A DNA stretch of 64,000 nt from Pseudomonas sp. Irchel 3H7 (GCF_900187605.1 NZ_FYEA01000008.1:248001-312000), one strand, 5' to 3'; counted from the stretch's first letter, positions 36,801 through 44,619 are shown. The notes: generated by a model from the letters alone, not told the origin. Numbers and translations are program-made.

Positions 36801-37747
36801 ATGTGCATGGCCAGATCCCGCGGCCCCAGGCCTTGCTCGCTGGCGCGCCAGCCAGGCTCGTTGTCCTGTGCGCAGATCGCCTGGATCACCGGAATATTGC
36901 GGCGAAACGGCCGCAAGTGCGGCGCTTCAGGGCTGGATTGGGCGAAGCCAGTGGTGTTCAAAATCACCCCAGCCTCGACTTCATCCAGCCAATCCTCGAC
37001 CACCGTCAGGCAGCCGGGTTCTTTCAGACTGGCCACCGCGATCGGCAACGGATTAAGCCCCGCCGCCTGCAAGCGCTGGCAGAAAACATCGATAAAAGCA
37101 GTGTTCGCCGCCTGCAGATGCGAGCGGTAAAACAGCACCGCCGCAACCGGGTTTTCGGGCAGCCATTCGGCTTCCCAGTCACTCAGTGCGGCGGAGGTTT
37201 TATTGGGGTGGTAAATCGCCGTGCGCGGCAGGGTCTGCGGTTCTTCCCAGGCGTAATCGCGGGCGAGCCAACGGCTGGCCAGACAGCGGAAGAAGTCCAG
37301 CGCATTGCCCAAGCCGCCCTGACGCAAAAACTGCCAGAGCCGGTCGCGATCTTCGGCGCTGACAGTGCTCAAGTCGCTGAGCTCCGGATCGGGACGGTCA
37401 TCGCCCGGCACCAGAATCAGCTGCACGCCACGCTCGGACAACTCAACCAGACGCTCAACGCCATAACGCCAATAGGCAATGCCACCGTGCAACGAAATCA
37501 GAATCACCTTGGCGTGACGCAGCACTTCATCGACATACAGATCGACCGAGGCGTGATTCTGCACCTGCATCGGATTGGCCAGGCGCAGGCTCGGGTAATC
37601 CTCGGGCAACTGCTGCGCGGCCTCGGCGAGCAGCGCCAGGCTGGAGTCGCCGCTGCACAGGATCACCAGCTCGGCGGGGGTTTGGCCAAGGTCGGCAATG
37701 TTGTCATCCGAGACGAAACCGCCGGGCTGGGTCCTGAGCAGGTGCAT
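33899..37747 (-). CDS. cobN: Cobaltochelatase CobN, with an in-frame REPIN
   Basis: Large subunit of the aerobic cobalt chelatase, which inserts Co2+ into hydrogenobyrinate a,c-diamide using ATP hydrolysed by its ChlI/ChlD-like partners. 1,282 residues; start MHLLRTQPGGFVSDD is typical. Family blocks include HVGKHGNLEWLPGKGVGLS and FVPAGPSGAPSRGRLDVLP with PTGRNFYSVD. Residues about 795-826 are encoded by a complete REPIN (35271-35365) and read as repeat-derived sequence (SEPARDSGV...PPSRAGSLL) between two conserved blocks; the frame stays open. It starts three bases after the cobW stop. Confidence 0.95.
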   Translation of the reverse strand: MHLLRTQPGGFVSDDNIADLGQTPAELVILCSGDSSLALLAEAAQQLPEDYPSLRLANPMQVQNHASVDLYVDEVLRHAKVILISLHGGIAYWRYGVERLVELSERGVQLILVPGDDRPDPELSDLSTVSAEDRDRLWQFLRQGGLGNALDFFRCLASRWLARDYAWEEPQTLPRTAIYHPNKTSAALSDWEAEWLPENPVAAVLFYRSHLQAANTAFIDVFCQRLQAAGLNPLPIAVASLKEPGCLTVVEDWLDEVEAGVILNTTGFAQSSPEAPHLRPFRRNIPVIQAICAQDNEPGWRASEQGLGPRDLAMHIALPELDGRIISRPISFKDLAWRSERSQSDVVCYRAQPERMDFVAELARRWIDLARVPNGEKRVALILANYPTRDGRIGNGVGLDTPAAALNILRALQAEGYPVTAELPGSGTELIQQLLGGVSNDLDTIDLRPCQQSLAMDAYLTMFNALPETNRAAVVERWGAPQNDPMCRDGRMMIAGIRFGLTFVGIQPARGYQVDPSAVYHDPDLVPPHGYLAFYFWLRNTYGAHGVIHVGKHGNLEWLPGKGVGLSENCWPDALLGPLPNIYPFIVNDPGEGAQAKRRTQAVIIDHLMPPLTRAETYGPLRNLELLADEYYEAQLLDPRRARELQRDILQLVRETQIDRELQLDAGMDSDADAAIWLPRLDTYLCDLKESQIRDGLHIFGESPSGRLRIDTLLALLRIPRGDGKGAQSSLLRALAKAFELGFDPLDCALADPWTGPRPAELQSQSDEVWRSAGDTRERLELFATQLISQTLQSPCRSEPARDSGVSFDTDLPDTPPSRAGSLLQGPRWAEVSAIVENLREVVAPRLDACGPAEMRGLLDALSGRFVPAGPSGAPSRGRLDVLPTGRNFYSVDVRNLPTTTAWRIGFQSATLILERHLQDHGDHLRQLGLSVWGTATMRTGGDDIAQAMALMGVRPVWATGSQRVDDFEILPLSLLDRPRVDVTLRVSGFFRDAFANLIRLFDAAVQAVAALDEPDDLNPLAAKVRAEREALLQSGVDADTARRQAGWRIFGAKPGAYGAGVQGAIDGRLWQSRDDLAEVYLNWGAYAYGGADEGTAAREQFVQRLSQVQAVLQNQDNREHDLLDSNDYYQFQGGMLAAVETLRGEAAASYHGDHSQPDLPKIRTLKEELNRVIRSRAANPKWIDGVKRHGYKGAFEMAATVDNLFAFDATTQLIDDHQYALLADAYLLDPATREFVREHNPHALRDMTERMLEAQQRGMWQEPGAYKEALENLLLDIEEDM
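35271..35365. repeat. REPIN inside the cobN coding region
   Basis: Perfect 27-base inverted arms at 35271-35297 and 35339-35365 (CCTTGTAGGAGTGAGCCTGC and onward), with about 41 bases between. Same family as the intergenic copies at 9447 and 31784. It lies wholly within cobN, which reads through it without a stop. Confidence 0.93.
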
Positions 37748-37750
37748 GGC

Positions 37751-38824
37751 TTAAACGCTGAGCGCGGCGCGCAGTTGCGCTTCGAGTAGGGCGGCGTCGA
37801 GTTCCTGGCCGATCAGCACCAGACGTGTCACGCGCGCTTCATCGGCGCCCCACTGACGGTCGAAATGTTTGTCGAAACGCGTACCCACACCCTGGATCAG
37901 CAGGCGCATCGGCTTGTTCGGAATGGCGGCGAAACCTTTGACCCGGAGGATGCCGTGCTTGACCACCAGTTGTGTCAGTGCGTCGAGCAGCAGGCTTTCA
38001 TCGGCTTGCGGCAGTTCGATGGAGATCGAATCGAAGGCGTCGTGATCGTGATCATCGTGGTCGTCATCGCCTTCACCGTGGTGGTGATCGTGATGGCTGT
38101 GGCGGCTGTCGATGTGTTCTTCGGATCCGGCGCCGAGGCCGATCAGCACGTCCAGCGGCAGACGGCCGTTGCTGGCTTCGATGATTTTCACCGCCGGTGG
38201 TAGCTCTTCGGCGACTTCAGCGCGAACGCGAGCCAGATCTTCCGGGCTGGTCTGGTCGGCCTTGTTGAGGATGACGAGGTCGGCGCTGGCCAGTTGGTCG
38301 GCGAACAGTTCGTGCAGCGGCGATTCGTGATCGAGGTTCGGATCGAGTTTGCGCTGGGCATCGACCTGATCCGGGAACGCAGCGAAGGTGCCGGCAGCGA
38401 CGGCCGGGCTGTCGACCACAGTGATCACCGCGTCAACGGTGCAGGCGCTGCGGATTTCCGGCCACTGGAAAGCTTGTACCAACGGTTTCGGCAGGGCCAG
38501 GCCCGAGGTTTCGATGAGGATGTGGTCGAGGTCGCCACGACGGGCAACCAGTTCACGCATCACCGGGAAGAATTCTTCCTGAACGGTGCAGCACAGGCAG
38601 CCGTTGGCCAGCTCGTAAACGCGGCCGGTGGCTTCTTCTTCGGTGCAACCGATGGTGCATTGCTTGAGGATTTCACCGTCAATGCCCAACTCGCCAAACT
38701 CGTTGACGATCACCGCGATACGACGGCCCTGAGCGTTGTCGAGCATGTGCCGCAGCAGCGTGGTTTTGCCCGAACCGAGGAAGCCGGTGACGATGGTGAC
38801 GGGGAGTTTGGCCAGTGTTTTCAT
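37751..38824 (-). CDS. cobW: CobW metal-chaperone GTPase
   Basis: 357-residue G3E GTPase thought to deliver cobalt to the CobN chelatase. Walker A GFLGSGKT at 14-21, metal-site motif GCLCC at 75-79, GTPase NKAD motif (LVILNKADQTS), and a His/Asp-rich loop in the second half (HSHHDHHHGEGDDDHDDHDH) before the C-terminal CobW domain. I chose ATG 38824 (MKTLAKLPVTIVTGFLG). It is first in the operon with cobN three bases downstream, and is preceded by a cobalamin riboswitch, so it should be repressed when B12 is plentiful. Confidence 0.95.
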   Translation of the reverse strand: MKTLAKLPVTIVTGFLGSGKTTLLRHMLDNAQGRRIAVIVNEFGELGIDGEILKQCTIGCTEEEATGRVYELANGCLCCTVQEEFFPVMRELVARRGDLDHILIETSGLALPKPLVQAFQWPEIRSACTVDAVITVVDSPAVAAGTFAAFPDQVDAQRKLDPNLDHESPLHELFADQLASADLVILNKADQTSPEDLARVRAEVAEELPPAVKIIEASNGRLPLDVLIGLGAGSEEHIDSRHSHHDHHHGEGDDDHDDHDHDAFDSISIELPQADESLLLDALTQLVVKHGILRVKGFAAIPNKPMRLLIQGVGTRFDKHFDRQWGADEARVTRLVLIGQELDAALLEAQLRAALSV

Positions 38825-38935
38825 CGGTATGCCCTTTGGCAAGCGGCGGGCATACGGGACGAGAACCGGCAACGCGCGTGCGTGCCCGGAGAGTTCGCCA
38901 CCGGATCACCCCGCCCGGTTGAATTGAGAATCTGT

Positions 38936-39122
38936 GACGAGGCAGGTCTCCTGGCTGACGGCGTTCAGGCGCTGGGCCTGGCGTTTGCTGCGCCTTCCCG
39001 CGGGCTCATCAGTTGAGCTGGCAGTGGCGTGGCAGCGAACATCACCGTTCACAGTTGCGGGGGCAGCCGCGGCATTGACCGCGTTCCCTTCTTAGCTTCG
39101 GCGTGGGCCGAAGAACCTCGAA
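38936..39122 (-). promoter_or_regulatory. Cobalamin riboswitch upstream of cobW
   Basis: On the minus strand the leader contains GGCTGCCCCCGCAACTGTGA (conserved core), GGGAAGGCGCAGCAAACGCC, and the B12-box-like AGCCAGGAGACCTGCC near 38940-38955, in the right order and spacing. About 110 bases with GC-rich hairpin potential separate it from the cobW ATG and would be the expression platform. It should switch off cobW-cobN-chlI/D when adenosylcobalamin binds. Ends are approximate. Confidence 0.93.
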
Positions 39123-39171
39123 GGCGCAAGGCTACGCATCGTCTAAGGGTGGGTCAATGGGCGTTGAGATT

Positions 39172-39461
39172 TGGTTTTGGGGGCATATCCGTTGCTGCGG
39201 GTGCTGCCGCTGGCGGTTTCGCTCTTACAGCGACTCACTTTTCCAGACGCCGAAAAGTAAGCAAAAGGCTTTGCCCCGGCGTACGGCACTTCGCTGAGGC
39301 TCAGTGTTCCCTCGCTACGGTGTCCATCCGGGGGCATCGCCTACGGTTTGCTTCGCTGCACCTCCTCTCGATGTGTTCGACTTCGTCGAACGGCGCTGCG
39401 CGCCTACCCCCGGATGAACACCTCTGCTCGGCCTGCCGAAGGGGCAAAAGATCAAAAGCCA
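39172..39461 (+). repeat. Long dispersed repeat element, copy A
   Basis: About 290 bases starting TTTTGGGGGCATATCCGTTG and containing CTCACTTTTCCAGACGCCGA, GGTTTGCTTCGCTGCACCT and the end word CAAAAGATCAAAAG. An inverted, diverged copy lies at 39916-40218. Frames through it give only low-complexity Arg/Pro/Ala-rich peptides, so I treat it as noncoding. Similar stretches are familiar between genes in fluorescent pseudomonads; function unknown. Confidence 0.7.
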
Positions 39462-39489
39462 AAGCCAAAGGCAAAGCCAGATCAAGAGC

Positions 39490-39841
39490 CCCTCACCCTA
39501 GCCCTCTCCCAAAGGGAGAGGGGACTGACCGAGTGGTTTGGTAGGGTTACGCCGACGTGAGATATCGCGTAGAACTCAGGCTTTGAAAAGCACATAAATC
39601 GGCTTCCTCTACCTCGGGAGATTGGACTGATCGAAGCGTTTTGGGGAGGTACGCCGACGTGAGATATCGCGTTGAACTCAGGCTTTGAAAAGCACATAAA
39701 TCGGCTTCCTCTACCTCGGGAGATTGGACTGATCGAGGCGTTTGGGGGAGGTACGCCGACGTGCGATACCGCGTTGAACTCAGATTTTGAGAAGCCCAAA
39801 AATCGGCTCCCTCTCCTTAGGGAGAGGGCTGGGGTGAGGGG
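39490..39841. repeat. Modular repeat element with CCCTCACC...CTCTCCC inverted ends, three modules
   Basis: Outer ends CCCTCACCCTAGCCCTCTCCC-like and GGGAGAGGGCTGGGGTGAGGG-like. Inside are three direct modules of about 108 bases; the first two are nearly identical over TACGCCGACGTGAGATATCG, GAACTCAGGCTTTGAAAAGC, CATAAATCGGCTTCCTC and TACCTCGGGAGATTGGACTG. The third is more diverged. Not a CRISPR: units are contiguous, with no unique spacers of constant length. Confidence 0.85.
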
Positions 39842-39915
39842 CGAATCCACCACAAATCGAAAGCCGACCACGCTGTGCTCCTAACCACTCAATAGGCCGA
39901 GTGTCAGCTCGCCTG

Positions 39916-40218
39916 CTTTTGATCTTGATCTTGATCCACCGGCGACGTCGGAAGGCTGAGTGGAGGGATTGATCCGGGCGTGGGAGCGCAGCGACCGTTT
40001 GGCGCAGCCAAACACAGCGGGAGTAGGTGCAGCGAAGCAAACCGGAGACGCTGCGCCCGGATCGATCCCGGAGCGAAGGAACCCCGAGCCCCAGCGAGCG
40101 GGCCGCACGTAGGAGCAAGCCTTTTTGGTTACTTTTTCGGCGTCTGGAAAAAGTGACCCGCCGTAAGGGCGGAACCCTAATCAGCAACACCCGCAGCAAC
40201 GGATCCACCCCAAAAAAT
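39916..40218 (-). repeat. Long dispersed repeat element, copy B (inverted)
   Basis: Minus-strand homologue of the element at 39172-39461, sharing GGATCCGTTGCTGCGGGTG, CACTTTTTCCAGACGCCGAA and GGTTTGCTTCGCTGCACCT. The inverted pair flanks the modular repeat between the two riboswitches. No supported gene. Confidence 0.7.
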
Positions 40219-40254
40219 TGACCAAAACCCCACCCCCATGCTCTCCTACACAAC

Positions 40255-40455
40255 TTGTTACGGGTGCCCTTCACAGGGTGAAACGGGAAACCGGTGAATC
40301 ATGTGCTTTACTCAAGCCCATGTCAGTCCGGTGCTGCCCCCGCAACGGTAAGCGAGCGAAGCGTCAAAACCACTGTGTCAGCAAGGCATGGGAAGGTGGC
40401 GCTTGCAGGTCGGCCTGACGCCAACCCCTCGTGAGCCCGGAGACCGGCCCGCAAC
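40255..40455 (+). promoter_or_regulatory. Cobalamin riboswitch upstream of cbtB
   Basis: Contains GGTGCCCTTCACAGGGTGAAACGGGAAACCGGTG, split here as GGTGCCCTTCACAGGG plus AAACGGGAAACCGGTG, then GGTGCTGCCCCCGCAACGGT, GGCATGGGAAGGTGG and the B12 box GAGCCCGGAGACCGGCC near 40432-40448. Order and spacing match the cobalamin element. The downstream hairpin (GCGAGCCCGACCCGCAGGGG region) may form the switch. It should repress the cobalt transporter and cob genes when cobalamin is abundant. Confidence 0.95.
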
Positions 40456-40590
40456 ACACAGCCCGCATTTTGTGCGTCGCTGAACATAACAAACCCGCGG
40501 TGGGCGGGCGCTGTTCGAACCTCTGCGAGCCCGACCCGCAGGGGTTTTCATGCGCTCGATTCACCCACTGACACTCCAGAGGGAAGCGCC

Positions 40591-40788
40591 ATGTCGATCA
40601 TCAGCAGCACCGGCAGCAACACGGACAAAATCGTCAGCACCACCACCCTGAGCCAACGCCTGAGCGCTGCGATCTTCGCGTCGATCCTCGGCGCCAGCCT
40701 GGTCTACTTCGCCGGTTTCTCGCACATCGAGGCGGTGCACAACGCCGCTCACGATACCCGTCACAGCGCCGCGTTCCCGTGCCACTGA
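40591..40788 (+). CDS. cbtB: CbtB, small subunit of the predicted cobalt transporter
   Basis: 65-residue protein with one membrane helix (about 25-47; AAIFASILGASLVYFAGFSH) and a C-terminal His-rich tail (HNAAHDTRHSAAFPCH) that fits metal binding. It pairs with CbtA 11 bases downstream. It lies behind a cobalamin riboswitch, the usual setting of cbtBA. GAGGGAAG precedes the ATG. Confidence 0.93.
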   Translation: MSIISSTGSNTDKIVSTTTLSQRLSAAIFASILGASLVYFAGFSHIEAVHNAAHDTRHSAAFPCH

Positions 40789-40799
40789 GACCTGCCGAC

Positions 40800-41501
40800 A
40801 TGATCAAGCGTATTGCGCAAACCGCAGGTTTCACCGGCCTGCTGGCCGCCCTGCTCCTCACTCTGCTGCAAAGCTTCTGGGTTTCACCGCTGATTATTCA
40901 GGCTGAAACCTACGAGAAAGCCGAGCCGGTGGCTGTTCATGAACACGCCGAAGGCGCCATGGCCGGCCACACCCACGATGCCGAAGCCTGGGAGCCGGAA
41001 GACGGCTGGCAGCGCGTGGTATCGACCACAGGCGGCAATCTGGTGGTGGCTGTCGGTTTCGCCCTGATGCTCGCGGGCCTCTACACCCTGCGCGCGCCGA
41101 CCAAAACCTCGCAAGGCCTGCTCTGGGGTCTGGCCGGTTACGCAACATTCGTCCTCGCGCCAACCCTGGGCCTGCCGCCCGAGTTGCCGGGCACCGCTGC
41201 CGCTGATCTGGCCTCACGACAAATGTGGTGGATCGGCACGGCCGCTTCGACCGCTGTCGGCCTGTCGCTGATCGTGTTCAGCCGCCACTGGCTGATGAAG
41301 ATCCTTGGTGTGGCCATCCTCGCCGTGCCGCACGTGATCGGCGCGCCGCAGCCGCAAGTGCATTCGATGCTCGCGCCGGAAGCACTGGAAGCCCAGTTCA
41401 AAATCGCTTCGCAGCTAACCAACGTAGTGTTCTGGCTGGCCCTGGGCCTGATCAGCGCCTGGTTGTTCCGCCGCAAAAGCGATGGTCAATACCACGTATG
41501 A
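40800..41501 (+). CDS. cbtA: CbtA, membrane subunit of the predicted cobalt transporter
   Basis: 233 residues with about five membrane helices and a His-containing loop after the first helix (VHEHAEGAMAGHTHDAEAWEP). I chose the ATG at 40800 (MIKRIAQTAGFTGLLAALLL). Cobalt uptake by CbtA/B is a prediction from riboswitch control and B12-gene clustering, which hold here. Its stop overlaps the cobE start (ATGA), so the two are coupled. Confidence 0.93.
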   Translation: MIKRIAQTAGFTGLLAALLLTLLQSFWVSPLIIQAETYEKAEPVAVHEHAEGAMAGHTHDAEAWEPEDGWQRVVSTTGGNLVVAVGFALMLAGLYTLRAPTKTSQGLLWGLAGYATFVLAPTLGLPPELPGTAAADLASRQMWWIGTAASTAVGLSLIVFSRHWLMKILGVAILAVPHVIGAPQPQVHSMLAPEALEAQFKIASQLTNVVFWLALGLISAWLFRRKSDGQYHV

Positions 41502-41911
41502 CCGATGACAGCGCAGTGCCGACCTTCGTGATCGGCCTGGGCTGCCAGCGCGGCTGCCCGGCCAGCACGCTGCGCGCATTGCTTGACCAAGCCTTACAGG
41601 CACACCGAATCGAGCTGCAAGCGGTCAAGGCGTTGGCCAGCATCGACTTGAAGCGCGACGAGCCAGGGCTGCAAGAACTTGCCGCGCAACTGGCCCTGCC
41701 CTTGCTGTACTTCAGCAGCGAGGAATTGGCCACTTATCAGCAACGACTCAGTCACCATTCGCAAATCGCCTTCGAACGCACCGGTTGCTACGGCGTCGCC
41801 GAAAGTGCGGCACTGGCCCTCGCCGAACAGTTGATTCAGGCACCGGCAAAACTGCTGATTTCCCGGCAGAAATACGCCCAGGCCACGTTGGCATTGGCCG
41901 GCGCGGCGTAA
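41498..41911 (+). CDS. cobE: CobE, cobalamin biosynthesis protein (CbiG C-terminal-like)
   Basis: 137 residues related to the C-terminal domain of CbiG: GLGCQRGCPASTLRALLDQAL at the front and AFERTGCYGVAESAALALA in the second half. The family is needed in the aerobic B12 pathway around the ring-contraction steps, but its exact reaction is not well defined. The ATG at 41498 overlaps the cbtA stop by four bases. cobM follows at 79 bases. Confidence 0.9.
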   Translation: MTDDSAVPTFVIGLGCQRGCPASTLRALLDQALQAHRIELQAVKALASIDLKRDEPGLQELAAQLALPLLYFSSEELATYQQRLSHHSQIAFERTGCYGVAESAALALAEQLIQAPAKLLISRQKYAQATLALAGAA

Positions 41912-41990
41912 AATCCCGATAATCCCCGCCATTGATCATGAGCAATCTTCATCTGAAGCGTTGTTGCACCTCTTTTCCAAGGATTTAACG

Positions 41991-42737
41991 ATGACTGTCT
42001 ACTTCATCGGCGCCGGCCCCGGCGACCCGGAATTGATCACCGTCAAAGGCCAGCGGCTGATCCGCAGTTGCCCGGTGATTATCTATGCAGGTTCGTTGGT
42101 GCCGGCAGCGGTGCTCGACGGCCATCAAGCCGAGACGGTGGTCAACAGCGCTGAGCTGCACCTCGAACAGATCATCGAACTGATCAAAACCGCGTATGCC
42201 AACGGCCAGGATGTGGCGCGGGTGCATTCCGGCGATCCGAGTCTGTATGGCGCGATTGGTGAGCAGATTCGTTATCTGCGTGAGCTGGATATTCCGTTTG
42301 AGATCATTCCCGGGGTGACCGCGACCGCTGCGTGTGCGGCGTTGCTTGGCGCGGAACTGACACTGCCGGACGTGTCGCAGAGCGTGATTCTGACCCGCTA
42401 CGCCGATAAAACCGCCATGCCGGCCGGTGAGGAATTGGGCAGCCTGGCGCAGCACGGCGCAACCATGGCGATTCATCTGGGGGTCAACCATCTGGAGAAG
42501 ATTCTGGCGGAGCTGTTGCCTCATTACGGCGCAGACTGCCCGATTGCGGTGATCCACCGGGCGACGTGGCCGGATCAGGATTGGGTGGTGGGGACGCTGG
42601 CGGATATTGCCGGGAAGGTTGAGGCCAAAGGGTTTCGGCGTACGGCGTTGATTCTGGTGGGACGCGTGTTGGGCAGTGAAGTTTTTAGCGAGTCATCGTT
42701 GTATCGCGCCGGGCATGCTCACCTCTATCGCCCATGA
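41991..42737 (+). CDS. cobM: Precorrin-4 C11-methyltransferase
   Basis: SAM-dependent methylation of precorrin-4 at C-11 in the aerobic corrin pathway. 248 residues; start MTVYFIGAGPGDPELITVKG is the classic tetrapyrrole methylase N-terminus. Further marks: VVNSAELHLEQI, VHSGDPSLYGAIGEQ, EIIPGVTATAACAALLGAELTLP. AAGGATTTAACG precedes the ATG. Last gene of the right cobalamin arm; a two-way terminator follows. Confidence 0.95.
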   Translation: MTVYFIGAGPGDPELITVKGQRLIRSCPVIIYAGSLVPAAVLDGHQAETVVNSAELHLEQIIELIKTAYANGQDVARVHSGDPSLYGAIGEQIRYLRELDIPFEIIPGVTATAACAALLGAELTLPDVSQSVILTRYADKTAMPAGEELGSLAQHGATMAIHLGVNHLEKILAELLPHYGADCPIAVIHRATWPDQDWVVGTLADIAGKVEAKGFRRTALILVGRVLGSEVFSESSLYRAGHAHLYRP

Positions 42738-42773
42738 AGCCTGCTCGCGAATGCATTCCTGAATGTCACCCAT

Positions 42774-42805
42774 AAAAAAACGGCGCTCACGGGGCGCCGT
42801 TTTTC
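42774..42805. terminator. Bidirectional rho-independent terminator between cobM and nfuA
   Basis: ACGGCGC-type stem (CGGCGCtcacGGGGCGCCG region) flanked by an A-run on the left and a T-run on the right, so it works on both strands for the convergent cobM and nfuA genes. Just before it (42739-42760) is a lone half of a REP sequence (GCCTGCTCGCGAATG). Confidence 0.9.
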
Positions 42806-42823
42806 ATGTCCGCAGCGAACACC

Positions 42824-43408
42824 TTAGTAGTAGGCGTTTTCTTTCTGCGTGTGGTCGGTCACGTCGCGAACGCCCTTGAGCTCCGGGATGCGCTCGAGCA
42901 AGGTGCGCTCGATGCCTTCCTTCAAGGTCACGTCCGCCTGGCCGCAGCCCTGGCAACCGCCACCGAACTGCAGAACGGCGATGCCGTCTTCAACCACATC
43001 GATCAGGCTGACCTGACCGCCGTGGCTGGCAAGCCCCGGGTTGATTTCGGTTTGCAGGTAGTAATTGATGCGCTCGTTGACCGGGCTGTCAGCGTTGACC
43101 ATCGGTACTTTGGCGTTTGGCGCCTTGATGGTCAGTTGACCGCCCATGCGGTCGGTGGCGTAGTCGACCACGGCGTCATCGAGAAACGCTTCGCTGAAGT
43201 GATCGATATACGCGGTGAAGCTTTTCAGCCCCAGCGCGGTGTCTTCAGGTTTTTCTTCGCCCGGCTTGCAGTAGGCAATGCAGGTTTCGGCGTACTGGGT
43301 GCCAGGCTGGGTGATGAAGACGCGGATGCCGATGCCCGGGGTGTTCTGCTTGGAGAGCAGATCAGCCAGGTAATCGTGGGCGGCGTCGGTAATGGTAATA
43401 GCGGTCAT
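42824..43408 (-). CDS. nfuA: Fe/S biogenesis protein NfuA
   Basis: 194 residues: an N-terminal degenerate A-type domain (1-95) and a C-terminal NifU-like domain with the cluster-binding Cys152-x-x-Cys155 (GGGCQGCGQADVTL). It carries [4Fe-4S] clusters to apo-proteins under stress or iron limitation. Normal length and start. Single-gene unit ending at the shared terminator. In P. aeruginosa it neighbours cti, as here (one acyltransferase gene apart). Confidence 0.97.
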   Translation of the reverse strand: MTAITITDAAHDYLADLLSKQNTPGIGIRVFITQPGTQYAETCIAYCKPGEEKPEDTALGLKSFTAYIDHFSEAFLDDAVVDYATDRMGGQLTIKAPNAKVPMVNADSPVNERINYYLQTEINPGLASHGGQVSLIDVVEDGIAVLQFGGGCQGCGQADVTLKEGIERTLLERIPELKGVRDVTDHTQKENAYY

Positions 43409-43465
43409 GGAAACTCCTCGCAGGCTTGGGCGCAGTTTACGCCAATCGTTGCGCCGGACAAAGTC

Positions 43466-44488
43466 CTAGTATTTTTGTCGGGAAAGATTCTCGTCAGGCT
43501 CTTCGTCGATTTGCGCCTTGAGCCAGCGATAGCTGCGTTTTTCCACCCACTCGTAGCTCAGCCAGGAGCCGACACCGATGGCCAGCGCGCAGACGACAAA
43601 CATCAAATACGGGTTGACGCCGTAGCGCCGGGCCAGATAACCGCCTGCCGACAGCACCAGAACGTGCATCAGATACACCGAATACGAGCAATCGCCGAGC
43701 AGTTTGAGTACCCGACTGCGCTCGACATAACGCTCAAGTGAGATACATGCCATTACCAGCACGGCACTCGGCACACCCCAGTTCAGCAGCCTCGGCGCCG
43801 GCGGCAACTGATAGATCGTCAGCAATACCGCCACGATTGCCGCCAGCGGCAGCCACAGTCCCGCACCGATCCAGCCCCGGCGATAAAGCATGCCGATGCC
43901 AATCCCCAGCAGGAATTCATAGACGATGTCCGAACGATAGAACTCGCTGATCCAGCCAAACCCGGTCCAGGTCTGACACACGGCGAACAACAGCGCCGCG
44001 ACCACCAACAGACGCACCTGCAAGCGAAACAACAGCGCCCAGGCAAACAGCACGTAGAAAAGGATTTCGTAATTCAACGTCCAGCCGACATTGAGCGTCG
44101 GGTAGATGCCGTAACCGCCGGGGTTCTCGGTAGGAATGAACAGCAACGACAACAGCAGATGGCCCCAGTCCACCGTTTGATCCGGCAATATGGGCTGGGC
44201 AAACACCACCAGCAGCGCCATCAATAGCGTGTAGAGCCAATACGCCGGGACGATGCGAAACAGCCGGTACAAGAGAAACCGCGCGGGCGGTAGGGGTTTG
44301 TTTTCGGTCGAGAGGAAAATCACCAGGCCGCTGATGACAAAGAAAATATCGACGCCCACCGCTCCTTTATCGATGAACAGTTGCCCGATCGGTCCGCGTG
44401 CCTTGAAGTCGAAGAAAATCTGCATGAAGTGATGGCAGACCACCGTCCACGCGGCCAGCGCACGCAGGGCTTGCACTGAAATCAACAT
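43466..44488 (-). CDS. Acyltransferase family 3 membrane protein
   Basis: 340-residue integral membrane O-acyltransferase with about ten helices. N-terminal signature SVQALRALAAWTVVCHHFMQ with the conserved Arg and His, then FFVISGLVIFL. Such proteins acylate sugars of LPS O-antigen, exopolysaccharide or glycans at the inner membrane; the acceptor here is not evident. I chose ATG 44488, preceded by GGAG; the codon before it is a GTG. No glycan genes adjoin. Confidence 0.9.
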   Translation of the reverse strand: MLISVQALRALAAWTVVCHHFMQIFFDFKARGPIGQLFIDKGAVGVDIFFVISGLVIFLSTENKPLPPARFLLYRLFRIVPAYWLYTLLMALLVVFAQPILPDQTVDWGHLLLSLLFIPTENPGGYGIYPTLNVGWTLNYEILFYVLFAWALLFRLQVRLLVVAALLFAVCQTWTGFGWISEFYRSDIVYEFLLGIGIGMLYRRGWIGAGLWLPLAAIVAVLLTIYQLPPAPRLLNWGVPSAVLVMACISLERYVERSRVLKLLGDCSYSVYLMHVLVLSAGGYLARRYGVNPYLMFVVCALAIGVGSWLSYEWVEKRSYRWLKAQIDEEPDENLSRQKY

Positions 44489-44525
44489 CACCTGCTCCCG
44501 ATCACACCCTCAAATTCACCTCAAT

Positions 44526-44619
44526 CCCTGTAGGAGCCGCGGCACGCTGCGATCTTTCGATCTTGATTTTGAAAGATCAAAAGATCGCAGCCTCGTTTCA
44601 CTCGACAGCTCCTACAGGG
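44526..44619. repeat. REPIN-like palindrome, CTGTAGGAGC...GATCGCAG type
   Basis: Outer arms CCCTGTAGGAGC (44526-44537) and complement (44608-44619), with inner GCGATCTTTCGATCTT/AAGATCAAAAGATCGC pairing. Diverged member of the family at 29958-30044. It lies between the acyltransferase and cti genes. Confidence 0.8.

Noticed and set aside
35759..37789. 676-codon open frame opposite cobN
   Set aside because: Antisense shadow of a clear CobN reading frame in G+C-rich DNA; residues are low complexity and unlike any family I know.
39029..39560. Hypothetical proteins in the repeat region between the riboswitches
   Set aside because: Frames overlap dispersed repeats and give Arg/Pro/Ala-rich peptides without ribosome-binding sites.
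39490..39841. Possible CRISPR array
   Set aside because: Units of about 108 bases are contiguous without spacers, and no cas genes are present.
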